Part shown: positions 26,849 through 35,479 of the stretch, piece by piece | How positions within the stretch are numbered: position 1 is the stretch's first letter | Layout of the letters: the number at the start of each line of letters is the position of its first letter | From: Corallococcus terminator | GTDB taxonomy: Bacteria; Myxococcota; Myxococcia; Myxococcales; Myxococcaceae | Assembly: GCF_003611635.1 (NCBI RefSeq) | Contig: NZ_RAVZ01000007.1 | Location: 1 to 64,000, forward strand | Reading direction: 5' to 3' | Length of the DNA: 64,000 bases | The notes under the pieces: model-generated | What the model was told of the DNA's origin: nothing | The model's input: the letters and a program-made list of their open reading frames with translations, nothing else | Database searches by the model: none | Made by a program: the position numbers and the translations under genes

Positions 26849-27868
26849 ATGCCCCCCCGAAAAGTGAAGCCGAAGAAAGCGCCCGTCCCGCCTGGAGCGC
26901 AGGCACCCGAGCGTGGCGACGCACCGCGCCCACGCCGGCCCCGCGCCAAGAAGACCGTGGCCATCCTGTCCCGCAAGCGCTCCCTGTACTCGACGCGGCG
27001 GCTGGTGGAGGCCATCAAGGCACGCGGACACCGGGCGCTCGTCTTCGACACGCTGCGCTGCTGCCTGATGCTGGCCCAGGGCCGGCCGCGCATGACGTAT
27101 CGCGGTGCGGAGGTGAAGGGCGTGGACGTGGTGATTCCGCGCATTGGCGCGTCCATCACCGCCTACGGCCTGGCCGTGGTGAACCACTTCGAGATGATGG
27201 ACGTGCCGGTGCTCAACCCCCCCACTGCCATCGCGCGCAGCCGGGACAAGCTGCGGGCGCTCCAGTTCCTGGCCCGCGCGGGCCTGGACATGCCCAGGAC
27301 GGTGATGGCGCATGACCGCGGCAACGTGCGCAAGCTGGTGCAGGAGGTGGGGGGCCTGCCCGTCATCATCAAGCTGATCAAGGGCACCCAGGGCGTGGGC
27401 GTGATGATCGCCCACACGCTGCCGGAGGTGCAGACCATCCTCGACACCTTCTGGGACCTGGGCCAGGAGATTGTCTTGCAGGAGTTCGTCGCGGAGAGCG
27501 AAGGCCGCGACGTGCGCGCGCTGGTGGTGGGCGACACGGTGGTGGGCGCCATGCGCCGCAAGGCGAAGAAGGGCGAGTTCCGCTCCAACATCCACCGGGG
27601 CGGCGAGGGCCGCGCCATCGTGCTGCCCCCGGCCTATGTGGAGGCCGCGGTGAAGGCCGCGCGCATCATCGGGCTGGAGGTCGCGGGCGTGGACATGCTG
27701 GAGGGCCGCAACGGGCCGCGCCTGATGGAGATCAACTCCAGCCCCGGCTTCGAGGGCCTGGAGGGCGCCACGAACCAGGACATCGCCGGGAAGATCGTGG
27801 AGCACGCGTTGGTGTACGCGGGGACCCGGGGCAGCGCGCTCGTCGCGCGCGCGGGACGTGCTCCCTAG
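26849..27868 (+). CDS. rimK: RimK-family ATP-grasp ligase
   Basis: 339 residues. ATP-grasp carboxylate-amine ligase of the RimK group; the E. coli enzyme adds glutamates to the C-terminus of ribosomal protein S6. N-terminal 35 residues are basic and Pro-rich (PPRKVKPKKAPVPPG), an extension absent from E. coli. The core shows VAILSRKRSLYSTRRLVEAI, VVIPRIGASITAYGLAVV, KLIKGTQGVGVMIAH, LQEFVAESEGRDVRALVVGD, and GVDMLEGRNGPRLMEINSSPG with the Mg2+-binding Glu/Asn. The substrate could be S6 or another protein or small molecule. Confidence 0.88.
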   Translation: MPPRKVKPKKAPVPPGAQAPERGDAPRPRRPRAKKTVAILSRKRSLYSTRRLVEAIKARGHRALVFDTLRCCLMLAQGRPRMTYRGAEVKGVDVVIPRIGASITAYGLAVVNHFEMMDVPVLNPPTAIARSRDKLRALQFLARAGLDMPRTVMAHDRGNVRKLVQEVGGLPVIIKLIKGTQGVGVMIAHTLPEVQTILDTFWDLGQEIVLQEFVAESEGRDVRALVVGDTVVGAMRRKAKKGEFRSNIHRGGEGRAIVLPPAYVEAAVKAARIIGLEVAGVDMLEGRNGPRLMEINSSPGFEGLEGATNQDIAGKIVEHALVYAGTRGSALVARAGRAP

Positions 27869-28070
27869 CGGAGCGTGCCGCCTAATGGTGTGACAGCAGG
27901 CACACGAGCAGCGTTTGGAGCCTGCCCGCCTGCTTCATGGCATGCGTGCGAAGGCTCACGGTGCGCACGGTGCCTTGCATGCTCCACAGGAATACGGGAA
28001 TGCCAACCGACGTGGTTTGTCAGGGGGTGTTGGCAGCGACGGGGATGCGCCTCTAATCTGGCAACCCCCG

Positions 28071-28742
28071 ATGAAAACGCTGCACAAGCCGCTGCAGATC
28101 ACCGTCTACCAGGATGTGTTGTGTTCCTGGTGCTACCTCGCCGACCTGCGGTTGGACGTGCTTCGCCAGGAGTTTGGCGAAGCCGTCCGCTGGAGTGTGC
28201 GGCCCTACCCGCTGCGGCTGCACGACGTGCTGCCCACGGAGCGCGAAGTGCGCGGACTGGTGGAGGAGGTGAAGCGCGCACAGCGCGAATCCGAACCCAC
28301 CGCCGCGCTGCTCTCCACGGACCTGTGGCTGGGGGGAGACCCTCCCCGCTCCAGCGTGCCGGCCCTGGCGGCGCTGGAAGCCGCGCGATTGCAGGGTCCG
28401 CAAGCGCGGGCCTTCCTCGCGCGGGCCATGCAACGCGCGGCGCTGGAACAGGGCGTCAACGTGTCGCGCTCGGACGTGGTGTTCGAGCTGGCATCGCGCG
28501 TGGGCCTGTCCATGAACCAGTTCTCCGCGGCCTTCCGTTCGGAAGAGACGCGCCGGCTCATCCACGACGAGCACCGGCTGGCCAACAGCCGCGGCGTGAG
28601 GGGCGTCCCCACGCTCGTCATTGGCGGCCGGTGGATGCTGTGCGGCCTGCGGGAGCTCACCGAATACCGTGAGCACATCCTCGCGTGCCTGGGCAAGGTG
28701 ACCCTGCCGCGCTCCGGTTCCGCCGAGCGGCTGGTTCACTGA
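28071..28742 (+). CDS. DsbA-family thioredoxin-fold oxidoreductase
   Basis: 223 residues, no signal peptide, so cytoplasmic. YQDVLCSWCYLADLRLDVL has the CSWC active site of the FrnE/2-hydroxychromene-isomerase branch of DsbA-like proteins, and RGVRGVPTLVIGGRW supplies the cis-Pro loop. The intervening helical domain is present. Likely a dithiol oxidoreductase or polyketide-type isomerase; the real substrate is unknown. The ATG at 28071 gives the expected start close to the first strand; the frame is open upstream to 27915 without family-like sequence. A strong hairpin follows. Confidence 0.87.
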   Translation: MKTLHKPLQITVYQDVLCSWCYLADLRLDVLRQEFGEAVRWSVRPYPLRLHDVLPTEREVRGLVEEVKRAQRESEPTAALLSTDLWLGGDPPRSSVPALAALEAARLQGPQARAFLARAMQRAALEQGVNVSRSDVVFELASRVGLSMNQFSAAFRSEETRRLIHDEHRLANSRGVRGVPTLVIGGRWMLCGLRELTEYREHILACLGKVTLPRSGSAERLVH

Positions 28743-28750
28743 TCCGCATC

Positions 28751-28795
28751 CCCGCGCGGCGCGCCTTCGTTCCTGGACGAAGGCGCGCACGCGGG
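28751..28795. terminator. Strong hairpin between convergent genes
   Basis: A perfect 12-bp stem, gcgcgccttcgt (28759-28770) with acgaaggcgcgc (28777-28788), closes a 6-base loop. The outer arms cccgcg and cgcggg extend it. It lies between the stops of the DsbA-family gene and the membrane protein gene and reads equally in both directions. There is no T-tract. Confidence 0.6.
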
Positions 28796-28811
28796 AAGGA
28801 ACTGGAGGACT

Positions 28812-29597
28812 TCAGCCCGGCAGCGGGCCCGCGACCTCGTCCGAACGGGGGCGCAGCGCCAGGTACATGCCCGCGATGAGCAACTGGGACAGTGCCGAAG
28901 CGGGAATCAGGCCCACGCAGCACGCGACGAGGCCCGCGATGGCGATGCAGCCCACGATGAAGCCCATGCCCACCATGGCCAGGCGCTGGCCCCGGGCGTA
29001 CTCCCAGCAGCGCCGCAGCACCTGGAGGGGCCCCGGCGGCACGTCCTCGTACGCGAGCTCCGGCTGGATGAAGTACAGCGGGAGCACCACGTAGATGAAC
29101 GGAACGAACAGCACCGCGGCCACCCCGCCCATCACCGCCAGCACGGGCGCCACGGCGTCCCAGCGCTCGGCGGACGACATGTCCGCGCCCGTGTTCCACG
29201 GCATGGCATCCGCGAAGCCCGCGCCCATGGCCACCAGGAACCCCAGGGCGCCCAGGATGAGCAGCGGCACCACGATGATGGCGATGACGACGAGCATCGT
29301 GAGCAGGTAGGGCCCCACCTTGTGCATCTGGCTGAAGAGGCGCGCCACGTCCGCGCGCCCGCCTTGCAGCACGTCGAAGCACATGCGCAGCAGGCCCAAC
29401 TGCACCAGCCCCTGCACCACCAACTGCGCCGCGAAGCCCACGAGGCTCAACAGGACGGCCAGCGCGGTGCTGTCCAGCGCGCTGCCGATGCCCTGGCCCA
29501 GGGACACCAGCAACTGCGCGCCAAAGGACACGCCGATGGTGATCAACACCCCCAGCGACAACATGCCCCATTCGCGCTGGAAGACCGGCCAGCACAC
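28812..29597 (-). CDS. Multi-pass membrane protein, probably the C-terminal part of a split gene
   Basis: About 261 residues with five or six hydrophobic helices (LGVLITIGVSFGAQLLV, LAVLLSLVGFAAQLVV, YLLTMLVVIAIIVVPLLIL, VLAVMGGVAAVLFVPFIYVV, FIVGCIAIAGLVACCVGLI). It is in the same frame as the upstream zinc-finger ORF, separated by a single TGA at 29621-29619. No good start exists: the GTG at 29597 touches its purine-rich GGGAG with no spacing, and the first ATG is twelve codons further in. The peptide between the TGA and the GTG (SIGGLWE, leading into VCWPVFQREW) looks like normal coding sequence. Probably a nonsense mutation, sequencing error or readthrough of one longer gene. Function unknown. 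Confidence 0.7.
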   Translation of the reverse strand: MCWPVFQREWGMLSLGVLITIGVSFGAQLLVSLGQGIGSALDSTALAVLLSLVGFAAQLVVQGLVQLGLLRMCFDVLQGGRADVARLFSQMHKVGPYLLTMLVVIAIIVVPLLILGALGFLVAMGAGFADAMPWNTGADMSSAERWDAVAPVLAVMGGVAAVLFVPFIYVVLPLYFIQPELAYEDVPPGPLQVLRRCWEYARGQRLAMVGMGFIVGCIAIAGLVACCVGLIPASALSQLLIAGMYLALRPRSDEVAGPLPG

Positions 29598-29618
29598 CTC
29601 CCACAGCCCGCCGATGCT

Positions 29619-29810
29619 TCAGTTGTCCCGGTTCAGGGGGAACTCCACGCCGAAGCGCGCGCGACACGTGGGGCAGCGCGGGGAGGTTCCGCCCTCGCTG
29701 CACGAGCCGCACATGAAGTTGCCGCACCGCGCGCAGGTGCCCGTGGCGACCTGTTCGGGGTGCAGCGCGCAGGACGCCTCCGCCCCCCGTCCGAAATCCA
29801 TGTCCGACAT
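29619..29810 (-). CDS. Short zinc-binding (B-box-like) ORF, probably the N-terminal part of a split gene
   Basis: 63 residues: CALHPEQVATGTCARCGNFMCGSCS is a B-box-type zinc finger, followed by CPTCRARFG, which continues the Cys pairs. It ends FPLNRDN then TGA. A Trp codon (TGG) in place of TGA would join it in frame to the membrane protein downstream, a layout (short zinc finger plus multi-pass membrane domain) that I associate with myxobacterial proteins. As it stands it could be a small cytoplasmic zinc protein coupled to the next ORF. Confidence 0.65.
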   Translation of the reverse strand: MSDMDFGRGAEASCALHPEQVATGTCARCGNFMCGSCSEGGTSPRCPTCRARFGVEFPLNRDN

Positions 29811-30027
29811 CCGTGTATCTCCCAGGCGCGGGCCCCGGCCCCAGGCCCTGGGGCTCCAGGGCCTCCGGGGAGCCCGCGCCCGTGCGTCATATCAGCGGGC
29901 GCCCTTCCCCTCCTCCCTGGCAGGCAGGCTCCCCGGATGAATTAAAAGCGCCACCGGCCGTCATGAGGGCACAGAGGTTGCGGAGCGGGACGCTTTGGGG
30001 GTCCACTTCCGCGCCAGGAGACTCTTC

Positions 30028-31026
30028 ATGAACCGCTTGCTCACCCTGGTCGTCCCCTTCGCCCTGCTGATGGGAACCGGCTGTGTCGTGGACGGCCACT
30101 ATCACCGCCCCACCCGCGCGGCCTACGTCGCTCCCGTGGTGCAGTACCGCTTCGCCGGCGCGCACCCGGTCCCCGACGACTACGGCAGCGGGTGGTGCCC
30201 GGAGGACTACAGCCACGTCCACGACTACCAGCCGCCCCAGGCGTCCTACGTCTACACGGACGACGTCTACTACTACCGGGGCCCGACGCTGGTCTGGTAC
30301 TGGGACTACCACCCCATCCCGAGCGGCGGTTACTGCAGCTTCCACGGGCGCCACTCGCACGACTTCTACCCGCACGGCTCCTGGGGCCACGGGTACTCGT
30401 ATGACCGCGGCACCCGCGGCTACCGCTGGGACCGGACCCACGCGGCCTCCGCCGGGAACATCCGCTACAACACCGGCCCGTCGCGTCAGCCGGCTCCGTA
30501 CAACGGCAACTCCAACGTAGGCCGCCGCGGCCCCCCGGGTGGCACCGGCACCGGCGCCCGTCCGCCCAGTGGTTCCTCCAACAGTGGCTGGGGCCGCAGC
30601 AACGCCGCCCCCGCCGCCAACAGCCGGCGTGACAACGACGACGACAACAAGGGCAGCGGCTGGAGCAGCCCCGGCAACAGCAGCAAGAGCCGCGACGACG
30701 ACAAGGACAACGACAGCCCCCGTAGCAGCGGCAACAGCGGCAGCAGCGGTGGCGGCTGGAGCAGCCCCGGCAGCAGCAGCGGCAGCAGCGGGAGCAGCAA
30801 CAGCGGGAGCAGCGGCAGCAGCGGCAGTGGCCGGAGCAACAGCGGCGGCAGCAGTGGGAGCAGCGGTGGCGGCTGGGGCAGCCCCGGCAGCAGCGGCCGA
30901 AGCAGCAGCGGGAGTAGCGGGAGCAGCAGCGGCAGCAGCGGCAGCAGCGGCGGCCGGAGCAGCGGCAGCAGCGGCCGGAGCAGCGGCAGCAGCAGCGGCG
31001 GCGGCGGCTGGAACACGGGCAGGTAG
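30028..31026 (+). CDS. Repeat-rich lipoprotein: Tyr/His-rich head, Ser/Gly tail
   Basis: 332 residues. MNRLLTLVVPFALLMGTGC is a lipoprotein signal (lipobox GTGC) with CAGGAG upstream. Residues about 20-150 are rich in Tyr, His, Trp and Pro (YVYTDDVYYYRGPTLVWYWD, HGRHSHDFYPHGSWGHGYSYD). The rest is low-complexity Ser/Gly/Asn (SSGSSGSSNSGSSGSSG ...) with interspersed GGGW and SPG units and a charged Asp/Lys patch (RDDDKDNDS). Looks like a flexible surface or spore-coat type protein; no enzyme motif. No homologue is recognised beyond this composition. Confidence 0.8.
   Translation: MNRLLTLVVPFALLMGTGCVVDGHYHRPTRAAYVAPVVQYRFAGAHPVPDDYGSGWCPEDYSHVHDYQPPQASYVYTDDVYYYRGPTLVWYWDYHPIPSGGYCSFHGRHSHDFYPHGSWGHGYSYDRGTRGYRWDRTHAASAGNIRYNTGPSRQPAPYNGNSNVGRRGPPGGTGTGARPPSGSSNSGWGRSNAAPAANSRRDNDDDNKGSGWSSPGNSSKSRDDDKDNDSPRSSGNSGSSGGGWSSPGSSSGSSGSSNSGSSGSSGSGRSNSGGSSGSSGGGWGSPGSSGRSSSGSSGSSSGSSGSSGGRSSGSSGRSSGSSSGGGGWNTGR
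30570..31020 (+). repeat. Imperfect agc/ggc repeat encoding Ser-Gly tail
   Basis: Degenerate tandem runs of agcggcagc and ggcagcagcggc, interrupted by ctggagcagcccc units (Trp-Ser-Ser-Pro), over about 450 bases. The opposite strand reads as Ala/Pro/Leu-rich open frames that are artefacts of this composition. Such tracts are prone to slippage in units of three. Confidence 0.85.
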
Positions 31027-31281
31027 CTCCGGCTCCAACGAGCGGGGCGCGCGGTCAGGCGCTCCGTCCGCTCCTCGCAATCCCATGCAGGCCCCCGGCA
31101 CCGGGCGCGGCCTTCCGTCACTGGCGGAAGGCAGGCTCCCGGTGCCGACGTGTTTTCAACATCCGGAAGCCTCGCCGTCCCAGGCATCCCTCCCTCGCGC
31201 GCACCGGGGCGTCCTGAAGGGGACGGACGGAGCCCGGGAACGGATTGCGATCGCGACGGACCGTGAAGATGTTGCGGCGCG

Positions 31282-32124
31282 ATGAGACAACTAATTCGGG
31301 CGGCGGGTGGTGCCGTGCTCGGGCTGATGGCAATGGCCTGTGGCGACGGCGGCTTCACACCGGACCCCGGCGTGCGGACCGAGGACGCCGAGGCCGTGGA
31401 CCTGGAGAACCTTCGCATCCTCGTGAGCGGACAGGCCGCCGTGTTCCCGGAGGCCGTGCGCGCGGACGCGCCTTCGCTGGCCGGGATGACGCTGACGGTC
31501 GAGGAGCCCCTGCGCGTGGCCGTCAACGACGCGGCCGCCACCTTCGCCACCGGCGAGGTGTCCGAGGACGGCACGTTCCGCGTCACCGACGTGCCCGTGC
31601 GCGACATCCATCAGGGGCTGGGGATGGGCCTTGCGCACGACGGCCTCGTGCGCAGCACCACGCTCGTCTACGACACCGCCTTCACCGGCACCCGTCCACG
31701 AACGGACATCATCGACGCGCGGGCATGGGCCCTGCCCATCGCCTTCGTCGACCAATTGGGCGCCGCCGTGGGAGCGCCCCGCCTCGCGGGCCACACCGGC
31801 GACCCGGCGGCCACATTGGCCACCGCGGGCTTCGTGCTCGGCCGCGTGGTGGACCTGAACGGCCAGCCCGTGAGCGGCGTGCGCGTGGCGCTCGACCGGA
31901 GCGAGCTTTCGGACCGGCTCTACTACCCGTCCGAGGACCTCGCCTCCGTGAGCCAGGCGGGCACCGCGTCCCACGGACTGTTCCTCTATGTGCACTCCGC
32001 GGGCGTCGTGGAATCCTTCAAGGTGTCCGTGGAAGGACAGGACGCCTACGTCGCGCGCAACGTGGACGTCGGCCCCGGCCTGGGCGTGGTCCTCTCCGTG
32101 TACCCGGGACGCTACGCGCCATGA
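31282..32124 (+). CDS. Lipoprotein with carboxypeptidase-regulatory-like domain
   Basis: 280 residues. MRQLIRAAGGAVLGLMAMACGDGG is a lipoprotein signal (lipobox AMAC). The mature part has two Ig-like/transthyretin-like segments: residues about 45-115 (EEPLRVAVNDAAATFATGEVSEDGTFRVTDV) and about 190-275 (GFVLGRVVDLNGQPVSGVRVALD ... GLFLYVHSAG), the second matching the carboxypeptidase-regulatory pattern. No catalytic residues. Probably an extracytoplasmic binding or structural lipoprotein. About 255 bases without features separate it from the upstream gene. Confidence 0.8.
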   Translation: MRQLIRAAGGAVLGLMAMACGDGGFTPDPGVRTEDAEAVDLENLRILVSGQAAVFPEAVRADAPSLAGMTLTVEEPLRVAVNDAAATFATGEVSEDGTFRVTDVPVRDIHQGLGMGLAHDGLVRSTTLVYDTAFTGTRPRTDIIDARAWALPIAFVDQLGAAVGAPRLAGHTGDPAATLATAGFVLGRVVDLNGQPVSGVRVALDRSELSDRLYYPSEDLASVSQAGTASHGLFLYVHSAGVVESFKVSVEGQDAYVARNVDVGPGLGVVLSVYPGRYAP

Positions 32125-32344
32125 CCCACCCTCGACGGCTCCGTGGCGGGCCGTCTTCGAGGGAGTCCGGGCCCGACCTCCGCCTCCGCGCGGTGTCCAC
32201 CTGTTGTCGCATCTCACCCCGACAGGTCGGATATCCCTGCCTTCGGCGGACATGCGGCGGCCCTGGCGTCGTATTGCCGGAGCCCCCCTGAAAGCGTGAT
32301 GTTCGGGCAGATGCGATGCTGGCGTTCCAGGGGGGACGCGGACA

Positions 32345-34354
32345 ATGAGCGGCCGATCCATGCCACGAAGCACGGCGTTGGTCCGTGCCCTTGCGCGCAG
32401 TTCCGCGGCCGCAGCCTGCCTGGTGGGCCTGTTGGTGCTGGTGGGGTGGGCACTGGACGTCATGGTGCTCAAGTCCATGGGCGCCGCGCTGCCGGCGATG
32501 CGCCCCAGCGCCGCGCTCGGCTTGATGTTCGCGGGCGGCGCCCTGGGCATGCGCCTGAGGTGCCTCGCGAGCGCGAAGCATCGCCAGTTGGGCACCGTGT
32601 TGGCCTGGGCCACCGCCGTCCTGGGCGCGGCGAGCCTCCTGGACAGCTTCATCACCGGCGGCACCGGAGGACTGGATGCGCTGCTGCTGCGCCTCTTCGG
32701 TGAGGACGGCTTCGCGTCCCCCGGCATCAAGCCCTCGCCCCTGACGTCACTGTGCCTGCTGCTGCTGGGCCCGGCGCTGGCGCTGTTGGACAAGGGCGCG
32801 CCCCAGCGGCTGTGGTGGTCGGACGCGCTGGTGGCGCTGGCGTTGATGGCGGCGCTGATGGGCCTCAACGGCTTCCTGCTGGGCCCGCTGGTGACGCCCG
32901 CCGCCGTGCCGTTCTTCCAGGAGCGCAGCATGGGGCTGCACACCACCTGCATGCTCATCCTCCTGGCGGTGGGCACGCTGTGCGCGCGCCCGGACCTGGG
33001 GCTGATGGCGCGGCTCACGCAGGACACGCTGGGCGGCTTCGTGGCGCGGCGGCTGGTGCCGGTGACGCTGCTGGGGCCCCCGGTGCTGGGGCTGACGCTG
33101 GTGGTGCTGCACCTGTCGGGCGCGCTGGGCCACGACGCGAAGTTCCCCCTCTTCGCCACCGTGGTGGCCGCTGGCGGCGCCACGCTGGTGTTGATGGCCG
33201 CGCGCGCGCTGGACCTGCTGGACACCGAACGCAGGCGGGCCACCACCGCGCTGGCGGCCTCCGAGGTGAGATTCCGCACCTTCCTGGACACCGCTCCCGA
33301 CCCCATGGTCGTGCTGGATGCCACCGGCCGGGTGCGCTTCGCCAACGCGGAGGCGGAGCGCGTGTTCGGCTATCGGCGCGAAGCCCTGCTGGACCGGAGC
33401 GTGGAGCTGCTGGTGCCTGAAGGGCTCCACGGCCCGTCCAACCCCAGCGCCACGCCGCGCCCCACCGGAGGCGGGCGGATGGTGTCCGGTCGGCGCCAGG
33501 ACGGCACCAGCGTGCCGCTGGAGGTGCGGCTGTCCCCGCTGGAGGGTGAGGACGACGCCACGACCATCGCCATCCTGCGCGACGTCACCGAACGCCGCGA
33601 CCTGGAGAAGCTGCGCGAGGAGTACGTGGGCCTCATCTCCCACGACCTGCGCAACCCCCTGCACACCATCAACCTGCGCGCCCACCTGCTCCAGCGCGCG
33701 CTGCACGAGCGGAAGCTGGAGCGCGAAGGCCACATGGCCCAGGCCATCATCCACAACGTGGAGTGGATGAACACGATGATTGAAGAGCTGCTGGAGGGCT
33801 CACGCCTGGAGTCCGGCAGCGTGACCCTGCGCCGCTCCCCGCGCGACCTGGGCCGCTTCCTGGAGGAGGTGCTGGAGCGCGACGTGGCCCCCGACGCGCG
33901 CGAGCGCTTCCGGCTGCACCTGGGGACCTCCATTCCCCCCGTGCCCATGGACGCCGCGCGGCTGGAGCGCGTGGTGACCAACCTGCTCACCAACGCCATC
34001 AAGTACAGCCCCAAGGGCACGCCGGTGGACGTGCGCCTCTCCGCCGTGCACGACCAGGCCGTGGTGTCGGTGAGCAACCTGGGCGCGGGCCTGGCCGCCC
34101 AGGACGCCGCGCGCCTGTTCGACAAGTACTACCGCACCGAGGACGGACGCTCCGCGGACGGCAAGGGGCTGGGCCTGGGGCTCTACATCAGCCGGCTCAT
34201 CGTGGAGGCGCACGGCGGCCACATCTGGGTGGAGAGCGAACCGGACCAGGGCGCCACCTTCTTCTTCAGCGTGCCGCTGGCGGTCGCCTCGGAGACCGAA
34301 GCCAGCGAGACCGAAGCCAGTGAGACCGAAACCGTGAGGCAGCGCGCCGGCTAG
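32345..34354 (+). CDS. Membrane-bound PAS sensor histidine kinase
   Basis: 669 residues. Residues 1-300 hold seven or eight hydrophobic helices, an integral membrane sensor. A PAS domain follows (about 303-420; FLDTAPDPMVVLDATGRVRFANAEAE, AILRDVTERRDLE). Then HisKA with H433 in LISHDLRNPLHT, and HATPase with N-box NLLTNAIKYSP and G2 box GKGLGLGLYISRLIVEAHGG. In the G1 box the usual DxGxG reads NLGAG, an Asp-to-Asn change at the adenine-contacting position that could lower activity. The C-terminus repeats SETEA. No response regulator is adjacent. The stop overlaps that of the convergent TolB-like gene by 4 bases. Confidence 0.9.
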   Translation: MSGRSMPRSTALVRALARSSAAAACLVGLLVLVGWALDVMVLKSMGAALPAMRPSAALGLMFAGGALGMRLRCLASAKHRQLGTVLAWATAVLGAASLLDSFITGGTGGLDALLLRLFGEDGFASPGIKPSPLTSLCLLLLGPALALLDKGAPQRLWWSDALVALALMAALMGLNGFLLGPLVTPAAVPFFQERSMGLHTTCMLILLAVGTLCARPDLGLMARLTQDTLGGFVARRLVPVTLLGPPVLGLTLVVLHLSGALGHDAKFPLFATVVAAGGATLVLMAARALDLLDTERRRATTALAASEVRFRTFLDTAPDPMVVLDATGRVRFANAEAERVFGYRREALLDRSVELLVPEGLHGPSNPSATPRPTGGGRMVSGRRQDGTSVPLEVRLSPLEGEDDATTIAILRDVTERRDLEKLREEYVGLISHDLRNPLHTINLRAHLLQRALHERKLEREGHMAQAIIHNVEWMNTMIEELLEGSRLESGSVTLRRSPRDLGRFLEEVLERDVAPDARERFRLHLGTSIPPVPMDAARLERVVTNLLTNAIKYSPKGTPVDVRLSAVHDQAVVSVSNLGAGLAAQDAARLFDKYYRTEDGRSADGKGLGLGLYISRLIVEAHGGHIWVESEPDQGATFFFSVPLAVASETEASETEASETETVRQRAG

Positions 34355-35478
34355 CGGGACACGAACCAGCGGGGCAGCCAGTCCGCGCCCTTCGCGGTGG
34401 TCAGCCGCGTCTGGCCCGTGCCGTCCGCGCGCATCAGGTACAGGTCGGTGTCGCCGTCGCGCTCCGAGACGAACACCAGCGCCTTGCCGTCCGGGCTCCA
34501 CGCCGGCATGTCGTCGCGGTGGGTGCCGTCCGTGAGCGCCACCGGCGCGCCGCCCGCCACCTTCGCCAGCCAGATGCGGCTCTTGCCGTCCGGAGACCGC
34601 GCCACGTACGCCACGCGCTGGCTGTCCGGGCTGAACACGGCCTCTCGCTCGTCGCCCGCGTAGCCTTCACCCGACAGCACGCGCAGGTCGGAGCCATCCG
34701 GCCGCACCAGGTACATCCGCTCCCGGCGCTCGCGGTTGCTCACGAACAGGAGCCACTGGCCATCCGGGCTCCACTGCGGTGAGCGGTCCTCCATGTAGAA
34801 CGTGGTGATGCGGCGAGGCTCGCCCGTGCCGTCCGCGCGGTAGACGTAGACTTCCGGGTCCCCGTCGCCGCTGCACACGCACGCCACCTGCGTGCCGTCC
34901 GGGGACACCGACGGCTCGAAGCAGCCCTGCTTCACGTGCGTCAGTTGCGTGTCCACGGCGTTCGCGGTGGGCAGCGCGCGCACCACGTCGCTGAAGCCCT
35001 GCGCGTCCGACTCCGTCACCAGCCACGTGCCGTCCGGGCCCCAGCTCGCGTTGCGCGCGCGGGTCCGGGGCGGATGCAGCGCCACCGTCGCGCCGCCGGC
35101 CAGGGGCTGCACGCGAAGCTGCTGGAACACGCGCCCGTTCGCCTCGCCCGACGCCACCACCAGCAGTTGCTTGCCGTCCGGCGACGGCGGGCCGGGGTAC
35201 TCATCCTCCGGCGCGGAGGTGACCTGCGTCTCCTTCCCATCCGGCGTCACCCGCCAGACGTCCTTCTGTCCCGCCCGTTCGGAGAGGAAGACGATGGTGC
35301 CCGGCAGGGTCCGCCGCTCCGCTTCCGACAACCGCGACGGGGTGCCAGGGGCCGGGGTGGAAGCACCGCCACAGCGGCCCTCGCACCCCACGGCACCCAG
35401 CAACCCGAGCACGGCGAACCACGTCCGTGCCCGGTGGGGCCCCAAACGCGCCTTCCGTTCAAGGCCCCGTGCCTTCAC
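34351..35478 (-). CDS. TolB-like beta-propeller lipoprotein
   Basis: 375 residues. FAVLGLLGAVGCEGRCGG marks a lipoprotein signal after a basic 18-residue N-terminus. The mature part is six or so WD40-like PD40 blades, each with the xSPDGxxLxFxS pattern (PPSPDGKQLLVVAS, PSVSPDGTQVACVC, PQWSPDGQWLLFVSN, AVFSPDSQRVAYVA, PAWSPDGKALVFVS), as in TolB and DPP-IV-type propellers. No peptidase domain. The GTG start lies one base after the stop of the amidase gene, so translation is probably coupled. It may be a periplasmic partner for that enzyme. Confidence 0.87.
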   Translation of the reverse strand: MKARGLERKARLGPHRARTWFAVLGLLGAVGCEGRCGGASTPAPGTPSRLSEAERRTLPGTIVFLSERAGQKDVWRVTPDGKETQVTSAPEDEYPGPPSPDGKQLLVVASGEANGRVFQQLRVQPLAGGATVALHPPRTRARNASWGPDGTWLVTESDAQGFSDVVRALPTANAVDTQLTHVKQGCFEPSVSPDGTQVACVCSGDGDPEVYVYRADGTGEPRRITTFYMEDRSPQWSPDGQWLLFVSNRERRERMYLVRPDGSDLRVLSGEGYAGDEREAVFSPDSQRVAYVARSPDGKSRIWLAKVAGGAPVALTDGTHRDDMPAWSPDGKALVFVSERDGDTDLYLMRADGTGQTRLTTAKGADWLPRWFVSR

Positions 35479-35479
35479 T

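Noticed and set aside
27990-28060. Possible sigma54 promoter (TTGGCA ... TGC) before the DsbA-family gene
   Set aside because: The distance between the GG and GC dinucleotides is 13 bases instead of the required 10.
29887-31101. 404-codon Ala-rich minus-strand frame (and overlapping Leu/Pro-rich frames) opposite the Ser-Gly lipoprotein
   Set aside because: Composition follows directly from reading agc/ggc repeats on the other strand; no start context or motif.
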